Shown here: positions 1 to 7,136 of the stretch, piece by piece
Layout: every line of letters begins with the position of its first letter
Numbering within the stretch: the first letter of the stretch is position 1
Assembly (NCBI GenBank): GCA_902477755.1
Contig: CABSIK010000017.1
Coordinates: 1-42,705, forward strand
Direction of reading: 5' to 3'
DNA length: 42,705 nucleotides
Source of the DNA: an uncultured Clostridia bacterium
GTDB lineage: Bacteria > Bacillota > Clostridia > Lachnospirales > Anaerotignaceae
Position numbers and translations under genes: made by a program
The notes under the pieces: generated by a model
What the model was told of the DNA's origin: nothing
Database searches by the model: none
What the model saw: only the letters and a program-made list of their open reading frames with translations

Positions 1-331
1 TTGGAAATTTTATAAGTGAGTTTTCGTAGAAAAGTCACGCATAAAGCCCAGCGACCTGCACGCTTTGAGTTGACCTAGCCAGTCAATCTGGCTATCCTCC
101 GGTTTTTTCGAAACCGGCAAACTCTTGTCATTATTTTTGTCAGATGTCGTCTTTTTCGCTTTGCGAAAAACCGTTCGTTCCTCACCATTTCGCTTCCTCT
201 GACACTTTGCAGTGTTAGGTCGGTCGCTCCATAAACGGTTCGAAACTCACTGACCGAATTGACTATGGGTTGTAAGTTTCATTCACTATTCTATTTTCAA
301 AGTTCACAGCGCATTTCACAGCGCAGGATTT
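1..331 (-). other. probable rRNA operon 5' leader (16S outside window)
   Basis: No protein gene is visible here. On the minus strand, just downstream of the promoter at 332-360, lies AACTTTGAAAATAG (291-304). It resembles the boxA antitermination element in the leaders of Bacillus and Clostridium rRNA operons. The stretch also has local palindromes, such as the one around CGCTTTGCG near 150-168. A boxA motif about 20 bases after the start site of a very strong promoter points to a stable-RNA operon transcribed out of the left edge. The mature RNA is not in the window, so the identity is inferred. A 16S-23S spacer is less likely because no 16S gene lies to the right. Confidence 0.55.
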
Positions 332-400
332 ATTCTAGCAAAGGTTATCCATATTGTCAATACATTTTTTCATTTTTTTCAGACTTTTTTTCTCTTTTTC
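332..400 (-). promoter_or_regulatory. strong rRNA-type promoter with A-rich UP-like tract
   Basis: On the minus strand, -35 TTGACA (355-360) and -10 TAGAAT (332-337) are separated by exactly 17 bases. Immediately upstream (361-400) are phased A-tracts that resemble an UP element. It points left, away from the sirtuin gene, into the boxA-like leader. Confidence 0.7.
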
Positions 401-417
401 CAAAAACCCTGATTTTA

Positions 418-1158
418 TCAGTTTTCTTCCAGCACCACTTTCCGGAATACCTCACCGATATTTTCCGCAATGACCAGGTCGGCTTTTTTATCCATGCTGG
501 TGGCAGACTTATTGATGAGCACCAGATACTTGCCCCGGAAGTAATGGAGAAGTCCTGCCGCAGGATACACATTCAGGCTGGTACCGCCTACAATAAGCAT
601 CTGAGCATGGGAAATATCATGAACCGCTTCTTCGATGGTGCGTTCATCCAGCCCTTCTTCATAGAGCACCACATCAGGACGGACAATGCCGCCGCATTTG
701 TCACAACGGGTAATGCCTTCGTCTTTTGTCACATAATCCAAATCAAATTCCTTGCCGCATTTCAGGCAGTAATTCCGATACAGTGTACCATGGAGCTCCA
801 GTACCCGTTTGCTGCCGCCTTTCTGATGCAGATCATCGATGTTCTGGGTAATGACGGATTTCAGTTTGCCCATTTCCTCCAATTTCGCCAACGCCTTATG
901 GCAGTCATTGGGCTTTGCATCGGGATAGAGCAGGTTCTTTTTATAATATTGAAAGAAAATATCAGGATGCGCCTCAAAAAAAGAATGGCTCAATATGATT
1001 TCTGGACGGTATCCATATTCGCTGATGGCTGTAAAAATCCCCTTTTCCCCACGGAAGTCAGGGATGCCGCTTTCCGTAGACACGCCAGCGCCGCCAAAAA
1101 ATACAATATTGTCACACTCTGCAATCCAGTCTTTCAGTTTTTGCAGTTTTTCATCCAT
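418..1158 (-). CDS. cobB: NAD-dependent protein deacylase, sirtuin (CobB type)
   Basis: This 246-residue protein has the full sirtuin core. The NAD-binding motif GAGVSTESGIPDFRG is at residues 23-37, TQNIDDLH at about 104-111, and the catalytic His in LHGT is residue 123. A zinc site is formed by two CxxC pairs, Cys131/Cys134 and Cys152/Cys155. GTSLNVYPAAGL near 192-203 closes the NAD pocket. Sirtuins remove acetyl or other acyl groups from lysines using NAD, in the cytoplasm. A GGGGGA ribosome site precedes the ATG, and a promoter lies at 1195-1223. The gene sits alone, with the rRNA-type promoter starting just past its 3' end. Family assignment is secure; the protein substrates and acyl preference cannot be read from sequence. 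Confidence 0.95.
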   Translation of the reverse strand: MDEKLQKLKDWIAECDNIVFFGGAGVSTESGIPDFRGEKGIFTAISEYGYRPEIILSHSFFEAHPDIFFQYYKKNLLYPDAKPNDCHKALAKLEEMGKLKSVITQNIDDLHQKGGSKRVLELHGTLYRNYCLKCGKEFDLDYVTKDEGITRCDKCGGIVRPDVVLYEEGLDERTIEEAVHDISHAQMLIVGGTSLNVYPAAGLLHYFRGKYLVLINKSATSMDKKADLVIAENIGEVFRKVVLEEN

Positions 1159-1194
1159 GAAAAGTCCCCCTTTCGGTTCTTTGTCTATGCCCCC

Positions 1195-1223
1195 ATTATA
1201 CGCTTTTTCTCCTGAGCCTTCAA
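1195..1223 (-). promoter_or_regulatory. promoter of the sirtuin gene
   Basis: Minus strand: TTGAAG (1218-1223), 17-base spacer, TATAAT (1195-1200). The predicted start site is about 30 bases ahead of the sirtuin ATG. Confidence 0.7.
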
Positions 1224-1249
1224 TGAAAAGAGAAAAGACAGGGAAAGCA

Positions 1250-1303
1250 AATTCCCCTTAAGAAAACATTGGTTTTCTTTTCCCTGATTTCTTAAGGGGA
1301 ATT
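1250..1303 (-). terminator. 16-bp inverted repeat downstream of the CNNM-type gene
   Basis: The arms AATTCCCCTTAAGAAA (1250-1265) and its exact complement (1288-1303) pair perfectly over 16 bp around a 22-base loop. It is the second of two palindromes between the CNNM-type gene and the sirtuin promoter. There is no strong T-run, so it may be a terminator or a palindromic repeat. Confidence 0.5.
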
Positions 1304-1315
1304 GCAACGGCTGTT

Positions 1316-1369
1316 TTCATAAGAAAACATACCAAAATAAAATTTCAGCTTTCTTTGTTTTCTTATGAA
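1316..1369 (-). terminator. 14-bp inverted repeat after the CNNM-type gene
   Basis: Perfect arms TTCATAAGAAAACA and complement at 1316-1329 and 1356-1369, beginning 24 bases after the stop codon on the minus strand. It lies within a sequence that recurs at 30368-30402. Confidence 0.5.
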
Positions 1370-1392
1370 GATGCCCCTAAAAATCCCTGTCT

Positions 1393-2718
1393 TTATTCTG
1401 TATCTGTATTTTCTTCTTTTTTCGGTTTCACAAGGACTGTGGTGCCCAAAATCCGGTGGTTATCTACGTTATGCACCTGAATCTGCATTTCTTCCGTATC
1501 CACTAAGAAGGATGTGCCGTCATCGGGCACATGCCCCAGCACGCCGCAGATATAACCGCCAAAGGTTTCATATTCTTCCACAGGCAATATCATCGCTAAG
1601 GCTTCCGCCACTTCTTCTAAATCCGCACTACCGCAAATTTTCCATTCCAGCTCGCTAATCTGCTGAATCTCCGCTTCTTCCACTTCTTCCTCTTCCTCGT
1701 AGAAATCACCTACCAGAAGCTGCATGATATCCCGCAGGGTAATGATACCGCTTAGACCGCCGTATTCATCCAGCAGAATGGCAAAATATTTTCTTTCCCG
1801 TTTCATATTGGTCAGCAGTACGTCTGCTTTCACCGTTTCTGGCACAAAATAAGGTTTGTCTACGGCATTTGCCATGACACTTTCCCGACTTCTGTCTGCC
1901 AGACGGAAAAAGTCTTTGGTATCCAGCACACCAATGATGTCGTCATCGTCCTCACCACTGATGGGGTAATAGGTAAAACGGCTGTTCTGGATGGTTTCTT
2001 CCCAGACAGTCATATCGTCATCTAAATCCAGCATCACCACATCCACACGATGGGTGCATACTTCTTCCACAGATGTATCATCAAAAGCAAATACGTTCTG
2101 AATCATTTCCACTTCTTCTTCGTCAAAGGTGCCCTTTTCATTGCCTGCTTCCAGCATCATGCGGATTTCTTCCTCAGAAACTTCTTCGCCGTTGTCGTTG
2201 GGGTCAATGCCCACCAGACGCAAAATGCCGTTTGTGGAAACAGTCAGCAGCCATACCAAAGGGGCGGAAATTTTATAAACCGCCGCCAGCAGACCGGAAA
2301 GTCCCAATGCCAGAGCTTCGGATTTTTTCATGGCAACACGTTTTGGCACCAGTTCCCCAAATACCAGGTTAAAGTAGGCCAAAACAACAGTGATCACCAG
2401 CAGACACACAGATTTCAGCACGTTTTCCGGAATCCCGATGCCTGTAGCTGCCAGAGCCGCCGCCAGAGGGCCAGCAAAGCTTTCTGCCGCAAAGGCACTG
2501 GAGAGCATCCCTGCCAGAGTGATGGCTACCTGAATGGTAGCAAGGAATCGTGCAGGCTGTTCTGTCAGGTTTACCAGACGTCCTGCTCGTTTATCCCCGT
2601 CCTGTGCCATTTTCTTCAGTTTCGTTTCATTTGTGGAAATGACCGCGATTTCCGCACTTGCAAATATGGCGTTCAACGCAATCAACACTACTTGTAACAA
2701 TAAAGGTTCCCAACTCAT
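1393..2718 (-). CDS. CNNM/CorC (HlyC, TlyC) family membrane protein, possible Mg2+ transporter
   Basis: The 441-residue protein has an N-terminal DUF21/CNNM membrane domain (about residues 1-190, several hydrophobic segments, LVPKR near the inner edge). A CBS pair follows at about 200-330, then a C-terminal CorC_HlyC domain at about 345-425. Relatives bind Mg-ATP through the CBS pair and are implicated in Mg2+ or Co2+ export. An in-frame ATG at 2727 directly abuts the GGAGGA Shine-Dalgarno sequence (2728-2733), so the ATG at 2718, nine bases away, is the better start. Transcription probably begins near 2925 and passes through a short Asp-rich ORF. Two palindromes follow the stop codon. Family is clear; the transported ion is inferred. 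Confidence 0.9.
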   Translation of the reverse strand: MSWEPLLLQVVLIALNAIFASAEIAVISTNETKLKKMAQDGDKRAGRLVNLTEQPARFLATIQVAITLAGMLSSAFAAESFAGPLAAALAATGIGIPENVLKSVCLLVITVVLAYFNLVFGELVPKRVAMKKSEALALGLSGLLAAVYKISAPLVWLLTVSTNGILRLVGIDPNDNGEEVSEEEIRMMLEAGNEKGTFDEEEVEMIQNVFAFDDTSVEEVCTHRVDVVMLDLDDDMTVWEETIQNSRFTYYPISGEDDDDIIGVLDTKDFFRLADRSRESVMANAVDKPYFVPETVKADVLLTNMKRERKYFAILLDEYGGLSGIITLRDIMQLLVGDFYEEEEEVEEAEIQQISELEWKICGSADLEEVAEALAMILPVEEYETFGGYICGVLGHVPDDGTSFLVDTEEMQIQVHNVDNHRILGTTVLVKPKKEENTDTE

Positions 2719-2734
2719 AGTTCTCATTCCTCCG

Positions 2735-2826
2735 TTTTGATTCTTCCAAAAATTATGATGTTCTATACATTCTTACAAACACAAAAAGGCATACTCTACC
2801 CCTTCCGATTCCGGGCAGACTACACC
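2735..2826 (-). promoter_or_regulatory. leader between Asp-rich ORF and CNNM-type gene, possible attenuator
   Basis: About 100 bases separate the short ORF from the main start. On the minus strand TCTGCCC can pair with GGGGTAGA across a roughly 10-base loop, and GTATGCC plus a run of five T follow. This could be a weak intrinsic terminator. The rest is AT-rich with no recognised riboswitch; it does not match the M-box as I know it. Confidence 0.3.
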
Positions 2827-2898
2827 TTACTCTCTTTTTCTGACATCAAAACGCTTTGGAATTGTTAAGTTGGCGTCCGTATCGCTGTCCGCGTCCAT
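2827..2898 (-). CDS. Asp-rich 23-residue leader peptide
   Basis: A short ORF on the CNNM-type transcript reads MDADSDTDANLTIPKR and then seven more, mostly charged, residues before TAA. Residues 2-8 alternate acidic residues (D-A-D-S-D-T-D). AAAGGAG precedes it, though 13 bases from the ATG is long. An in-frame GTG at 2910 is too close to the Shine-Dalgarno. The promoter at 2932-2960 would give a 5' UTR of about 27 bases. Acidic nascent chains destabilise ribosomes when Mg2+ is low, as established for enterobacterial MgtL. An acidic leader in front of a probable Mg2+ transporter therefore suggests a sensing uORF. That is inference; no homology is known to me. Confidence 0.5.
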   Translation of the reverse strand: MDADSDTDANLTIPKRFDVRKRE

Positions 2899-2931
2899 GT
2901 TGTTTGTCACACTCCTTTCAAATTAGAACAT

Positions 2932-2960
2932 ATCATCTCATATTTCCTTTTGCCTGTCAA
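2932..2960 (-). promoter_or_regulatory. promoter of leader ORF and CNNM-type gene
   Basis: Minus strand TTGACA (2955-2960), 17-base spacer, GATGAT (2932-2937). The -35 is perfect and the -10 matches 4 of 6. Confidence 0.55.
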
Positions 2961-2993
2961 TTAATGAACCGTTAAGAAATCAGGTGCAAAAAA

Positions 2994-3040
2994 ACAGGAA
3001 AGCCTGCCTTTTCCCCTAAGAAAATACACTGCTTTCCTGT
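2994..3040 (-). terminator. terminator after the aminotransferase
   Basis: ACAGGAAAGC (2994-3003) pairs with GCTTTCCTGT (3031-3040). On the minus strand it is followed by seven T. It starts 11 bases after the aminotransferase stop. Confidence 0.75.
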
Positions 3041-3051
3041 CTGTTTTATCA

Positions 3052-4233
3052 TTATGCTTTCAGCCAGCCGTTTTTCTGCAAAAATTCACGGATTTTTTCC
3101 ATGGCTGTCTGAAGCTGTTCCATGCTGTAAGCATAGGAAATTCGCACATGTCCTTCGCCGCTTTCGCCGAAAGCATCCCCGGGCACCACCGCAACACCGG
3201 CTTCGTAAAGCAGACGTTCACAAAATTCCTGAGAAGTCAAGCCTGTCACAGCAATGGAAGGGAATGTATAGAATGCCCCTCTGGGCTCAAAGCATGTCAG
3301 ACCCATATCATTGAGGGCTTTTACCAGATACTGCCGTCTTTCGTCATAAGCCTCACGCATTGCCCCCACATCGCTATCGCAAAGGGCATCATCCCGCAGG
3401 GCTTCCATGGCACCGTACTGGCTCATGGTAGGCGTACACATAATGATATACGCATGCACCTTGTTGATGACTTTCATCAGTTCCTTTGGACCTGCCGCGT
3501 AGCCCAAACGCCAACCTGTCATGGAGAAAGACTTCGCAAAGCCGTTCAGCACCACTGTCCGTTCCTTCATGCCTTCCACAGAAGCAATGGAAACATGATT
3601 TTTGCCGCCATAAGTCAGTTCCGCATAAATTTCATCGGAAATCACCAGCAAATCATGTTTGATGCAGACGGGAGCAATCCGTTCCAAATCCTCTCGTTCC
3701 ATGATGGCACCCGTAGGGTTATTGGGATAAGGCAGAATCAACGCCTTTGTTTTGGGAGTGATGGCCGCTTCCAATTCTTCCGGCATGAGTTTGAAATCAT
3801 TTTCTGCTTTGGTGGTCACTACCACAGGCACCCCGTGCTGTAACTGGATAGCAGGTTTATATGCCACATAGGAAGGTTCCACAACCAGCACTTCATCCCC
3901 CGGTTCCAGAACTGTACGCAGTGTCACGTCAATAGCTTCTGATGCGCCGATGGTGCAAAGAATCTGGTCTGTGTCATAGTCCAGATCAAAGCGGCGTTTC
4001 AGATAATGGGCAATTTCCTCACGCAGTTTGGGCATACCCCAGTTGGAGGAATATCTTGTTTTCCCTTCTGCCAGAGAATCCATGGCAGCTTTCCGCACAC
4101 GTTCCGGTGTTTTGAAATCCGGTTCCCCAACGCCAAGGGAAATAACGTTGTCCATGGTAGCTACAATATCAAAAAATTTCCGAATACCGGAAGGCGGCAG
4201 AACCGCCACATGTTTTGCTGTAAAATCTCTCAT
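3052..4233 (-). CDS. PLP-dependent class I/II aminotransferase
   Basis: The 393-residue protein is a fold-type I aminotransferase of the PatA/AspC-like subgroup. Visible motifs are the N-terminal SLGVGEPDF, the substrate/PLP motif YPNNPTGA (about residues 170-176), the PLP-contacting Asp in ISDEIYAEL (about 200) and the Schiff-base Lys in NGFAKSFSMTGWRLGY (about 235). It would transfer an amino group between an amino acid and a 2-oxo acid in the cytoplasm; the amino donor cannot be told from sequence. It starts 22 bases after the AIR-synthase-related gene behind an AGAAGG site, so the two are co-transcribed. A clear terminator follows. Length is normal for the family. Confidence 0.92.
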   Translation of the reverse strand: MRDFTAKHVAVLPPSGIRKFFDIVATMDNVISLGVGEPDFKTPERVRKAAMDSLAEGKTRYSSNWGMPKLREEIAHYLKRRFDLDYDTDQILCTIGASEAIDVTLRTVLEPGDEVLVVEPSYVAYKPAIQLQHGVPVVVTTKAENDFKLMPEELEAAITPKTKALILPYPNNPTGAIMEREDLERIAPVCIKHDLLVISDEIYAELTYGGKNHVSIASVEGMKERTVVLNGFAKSFSMTGWRLGYAAGPKELMKVINKVHAYIIMCTPTMSQYGAMEALRDDALCDSDVGAMREAYDERRQYLVKALNDMGLTCFEPRGAFYTFPSIAVTGLTSQEFCERLLYEAGVAVVPGDAFGESGEGHVRISYAYSMEQLQTAMEKIREFLQKNGWLKA

Positions 4234-4255
4234 TTCTACACCTTCTCTTTCGTGA

Positions 4256-5248
4256 TTATAATTTTACCTGATACAGAGCATCACTTTTGGGCTGTTCCAG
4301 CACTCTTTCTTCGCCCTGTTCCAAAATGGTCTTTCCGCTTTCTGTAATGCGGCCAATGACAGCCGCTTCCACACCAGCAGCTTCCAGTTTTTCCACCAGA
4401 CTCGCTCCGTCAAAGGCGGAAATGATCATGGTTCCGCTGGAAATGAGCAGCAGAGGCTCAATGCTAGCTTCTTTGCAGACAGCCTTTGTCACTTCTTTGA
4501 TGGGAATGTTGTCCGCAAAGACCTGTACGCCTTTTCCAGAACATTCTGCCAATTCCCAGACTGCCCCCAAAATGCCCCCTTCTGTGGCGTCATGCATGGC
4601 TGTGGCACCGTGTTCCATGGCAATGCGGCTTTCGGTACCTACGGACAGATAGCCTTTCATGTCCTTGGCTTCTTCCAGCAGTTCTTTGTCAATGCGCTGT
4701 GCCAGCACATCTTCATGTTCGTGGGCAATGATGGCAGTCCCTTCCAGACCAGCCCATTTTGTCATGATGACGTCCTGTCCCACTTCTGCGCCGCCGGTGC
4801 AGACCATTTTCCGGTTTCTGGTCTTGCCGATGACCGTAGCAGAAATAACGGGTTTTGTAACAGCGTCAGTCACTTCCGTATGACCGCCCAGCACTTCAAT
4901 GCCTAGTTCCGCCGCCGCTTTGAGGGTACCATGCATGAGTTCTTCCAGCATAGCCTCATCGCTTTGAGGCGGCAGAAGCACCGTCATCAAAATCCCCACA
5001 GGCTCTGCCCCTGCGGAAAATACGTCATTACAGTTGATATGTACTGCCAGATAACCGGTGTCTTTTGTTGCGCCAGTGATGGGGTCTGTAGAAAAAACGC
5101 ACAGTTCCTCTTTGGGGTCCATGGCGGAACAATCCTCCCCTGTTTTGGGACGCACCACAATATCATCCCGATGGACTTTGCTGTGAGTCACCGGGTCTAA
5201 AACGATCCGCTCCAGTATCTGCGGCGGAATCTTTCCAATTTCAAACAT
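4256..5248 (-). CDS. AIR synthase-related (PurM/HypE-fold) protein
   Basis: This 330-residue protein has the two-part PurM/HypE/SelD/ThiL architecture. The N-terminal half contains STDPITG and INCNDVFSAGAEP (about 45-85) and LGGHTEVTDAV, the phosphate-binding-type loop. The C-terminal half has HDATEGGILGAVWELAE, typical of the AIRS_C domain. The family makes ATP-dependent activated intermediates, but this member is neither purM nor an obvious selD, and no hyp genes are near. The ATG at 5248 is chosen because AAAGGAG lies ten bases upstream. The frame stays open further upstream, but that part runs through a terminator-like hairpin and is non-coding. It is co-transcribed with the aminotransferase. 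The substrate is unknown. Confidence 0.85.
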   Translation of the reverse strand: MFEIGKIPPQILERIVLDPVTHSKVHRDDIVVRPKTGEDCSAMDPKEELCVFSTDPITGATKDTGYLAVHINCNDVFSAGAEPVGILMTVLLPPQSDEAMLEELMHGTLKAAAELGIEVLGGHTEVTDAVTKPVISATVIGKTRNRKMVCTGGAEVGQDVIMTKWAGLEGTAIIAHEHEDVLAQRIDKELLEEAKDMKGYLSVGTESRIAMEHGATAMHDATEGGILGAVWELAECSGKGVQVFADNIPIKEVTKAVCKEASIEPLLLISSGTMIISAFDGASLVEKLEAAGVEAAVIGRITESGKTILEQGEERVLEQPKSDALYQVKL

Positions 5249-5296
5249 ACTATCAAATCTCCTTTTTCCATCAGAAGCACCTTCGTGCAAAAAAGA

Positions 5297-5326
5297 AGCC
5301 GCACTGGACAGTCCCACAGCACGGCT
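5297..5326 (-). terminator. leader hairpin with T-run ahead of the AIR-synthase-related gene
   Basis: On the minus strand AGCCGTGCTG pairs with CAGTGCGGCT (two G-T pairs) around a 10-base loop, then CTTCTTTTTT follows. It lies 49 bases upstream of the start codon and downstream of a possible -10 TAAAAT (5349-5354). It could be an attenuator or a 5' stabilising hairpin. Confidence 0.5.
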
Positions 5327-5417
5327 ATGTTTCTTTTCCTTGTGTACTATTTTACCACAGTCTGCACTACAGGAACAGAAATTTTTCTTTTCACATCTCT
5401 GAATTTTGCAACACAAA

Positions 5418-5448
5418 AAAGGTGTCCGCAATGTCTGCAAACACCTTT
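5418..5448 (-). terminator. terminator of the VanW-family gene
   Basis: AAAGGTGT (5418-5425) pairs with ACACCTTT (5441-5448). On the minus strand it ends in six T, five bases after the stop codon. Confidence 0.75.
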
Positions 5449-5452
5449 CTTT

Positions 5453-6934
5453 TTATTGAATACCAAAGCTCGGCTGTTCTGTAGATGCCGTATCTTCTTT
5501 TGCTTCTTCTTTCTTTTCTTCTGCTTTCTTAGTGCCTACGGTCACCTGATCCGCTGTTGCACGGTAAGAAGAAGAACTGAACCATTCCCGGCTTACCTGT
5601 TTGCCGTTTTCGTAAACGATTTTGTAAACACTTACTTTTGCACCGGTTTTCCCGTTGGAAGTTACCTTCCGTTCCCCTTCGGGCATATCAGGATCTTCGG
5701 TCACCACTTCCGCCGGCTTCGGTATGGTTTCCTCGTAAACAGTTTCATATTCCACGCTGTGACCGCTGCTGTGGATTTCATGGCCATAAATATTCATGAC
5801 CAGATTGCCGCCGCTGGCATAAGCTTCGATTAAAACAGGGTATTCTGTATTGTTCTTGAACTTCAAATCTTTATAAGTTCCTGCCACTGCCGCGTCACGA
5901 CCCAAAGGCACATACCCTACGGTCATGGAGTGGGGATGACGTTCCACGATTTCCAGTTCCGCTTCCAGAACTGCGTTGTATAGTGTTGTAGTTACCTGAC
6001 ATACGCCGCCGGCAACGTCTTTTTCCACTTTGCCGTTGTTGTATACAGCAGCGTCTTTGTAACCGCCTTCATAAGTCTGAGGCCCCAGTTCCACATTGGC
6101 GGAGAATGTTTCTCCCGGTGCCAGAACAGTGCCGTTGATGTAGTTGCATCCCACAGCCAGATTGGTATTTCTGTTTTTGTCACTCATGGTATAAGTGGTC
6201 TTGAAAGAGCCGATGAGATCTGTTACATGGCTGTTTGCCTCTGCCGTGATCTTGGGTTCTTCCACTTCTGCCTCTATTTTTGCAGTGCCGCTCAATCGGG
6301 TATCCAAAACAGCTGCCGCATTGGCTTCTGTTTTTGCCTGATCCATGATCCGCCCCGTTTCTTCCGGAGTCACCACAAATTTCCCGTTTTTCCGGCTGAC
6401 AGTACTGTCAACGGCATGACGGTCGAATTCTTCAGCGATTTCTGTCAGCTTCGCTTTCATTTTTTCTGTGTCATAGGAATATTCCAAGGGAATGTCAATG
6501 CCGTCTTTCAAAAGCTGAGCACCCACCTGAAAACGCTCTTTGTCTGTGCCTTCTCTGCCGGTGTTGTAAGCCTGTTCCACGGCTTCTTCCAGATGGTAAC
6601 CAGCCCCAAGGTCTGTAAAAGGCACTTCCCATTTTGTTTCCTCGTCATACTGGAATGTGAGCACCTGCCCATTGACCTCTGTCACATACTTTTCTTCCAG
6701 TGTCGCCAGCGCATCTTCCTTCGTCATACCTTCCAGAGAAATGCCGTCTACGGTGACACCCTGATAAATGCCTTCCGCAGAAAGGAGTTTCAGCACTTGA
6801 TGTCTGTGATAGAAATAATATCCCAGACCGCCTGCCGCAATCACCAAAGCAGCGATTAATACCCCGATCATGATTTTCTTTTTCTGTGCCTCATGGCGTT
6901 CTTCCCGCCTGTGGCTTCTTACACCCTTTTGCAA
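5453..6934 (-). CDS. VanW-family protein with peptidoglycan-binding-4 and G5 domains
   Basis: The 493-residue, membrane-anchored, outward-facing protein has these parts in order: a basic cytoplasmic start, one transmembrane segment (about residues 20-40), a PG_binding_4-type region (about 85-215), a VanW domain (about 255-385, with NTNLAVGCNYINGT, FSANVELGPQ, AGGVCQVTTTLYNA and ERHPHSMTVGY), a G5-like domain (about 410-470) and an acidic Glu/Lys tail. The frame is open to an ATG at 7039, but that part crosses a hairpin. A TTG at 6934 preceded by GGGGG is the likely start; an ATG at 6871 is an alternative. VanW proteins are linked to the cell wall and its cross-linking, but their activity is not settled. 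Confidence 0.88.
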   Translation of the reverse strand: MQKGVRSHRREERHEAQKKKIMIGVLIAALVIAAGGLGYYFYHRHQVLKLLSAEGIYQGVTVDGISLEGMTKEDALATLEEKYVTEVNGQVLTFQYDEETKWEVPFTDLGAGYHLEEAVEQAYNTGREGTDKERFQVGAQLLKDGIDIPLEYSYDTEKMKAKLTEIAEEFDRHAVDSTVSRKNGKFVVTPEETGRIMDQAKTEANAAAVLDTRLSGTAKIEAEVEEPKITAEANSHVTDLIGSFKTTYTMSDKNRNTNLAVGCNYINGTVLAPGETFSANVELGPQTYEGGYKDAAVYNNGKVEKDVAGGVCQVTTTLYNAVLEAELEIVERHPHSMTVGYVPLGRDAAVAGTYKDLKFKNNTEYPVLIEAYASGGNLVMNIYGHEIHSSGHSVEYETVYEETIPKPAEVVTEDPDMPEGERKVTSNGKTGAKVSVYKIVYENGKQVSREWFSSSSYRATADQVTVGTKKAEEKKEEAKEDTASTEQPSFGIQ

Positions 6935-6989
6935 ATAAACCCCCAACTTTCTATAACAGTTGTTTTCGTTTTTCTCCAAATGCAGAAAA

Positions 6990-7070
6990 ACGGCTTCGCC
7001 CATACAAGTGTATTGGTCTCTGGCACACAATATGCACAAACCAATACTTCTTCTATCATAGCGAAGCCGT
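6990..7070 (-). promoter_or_regulatory. 81-base hairpin: terminator or attenuator before the VanW-family gene
   Basis: ACGGCTTCGC (6990-6999) pairs perfectly with GCGAAGCCGT (7061-7070). Inside, TATTGGT (7011-7017) pairs with ACCAATA (7040-7046). On the minus strand it ends in TTTTTC. It lies between the VWA operon and the VanW-family gene, and a TATAAT (7089-7094) sits just ahead of it. It is either the operon terminator or a transcription-start-proximal attenuator. Confidence 0.65.
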
Positions 7071-7136
7071 ATGAAAAAAACAATATCAATTATAATAAAT
7101 TTCCTTACATTTTTATTACATAATTGGTACAGCGCC

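Noticed and set aside
137..175. Palindromes near the left edge as an intrinsic terminator
   Set aside because: No T-run after the hairpin in either direction; better explained as structure in an RNA leader.
2827..2960. M-box Mg2+ riboswitch before the CNNM-type gene
   Set aside because: The leader is too short and lacks the M-box motifs I would expect; the Asp-rich ORF is a better explanation.
5249..5440. N-terminal extension of the AIR-synthase-related protein
   Set aside because: It crosses a terminator-like hairpin and lacks a ribosome site; AAAGGAG supports the ATG at 5248.
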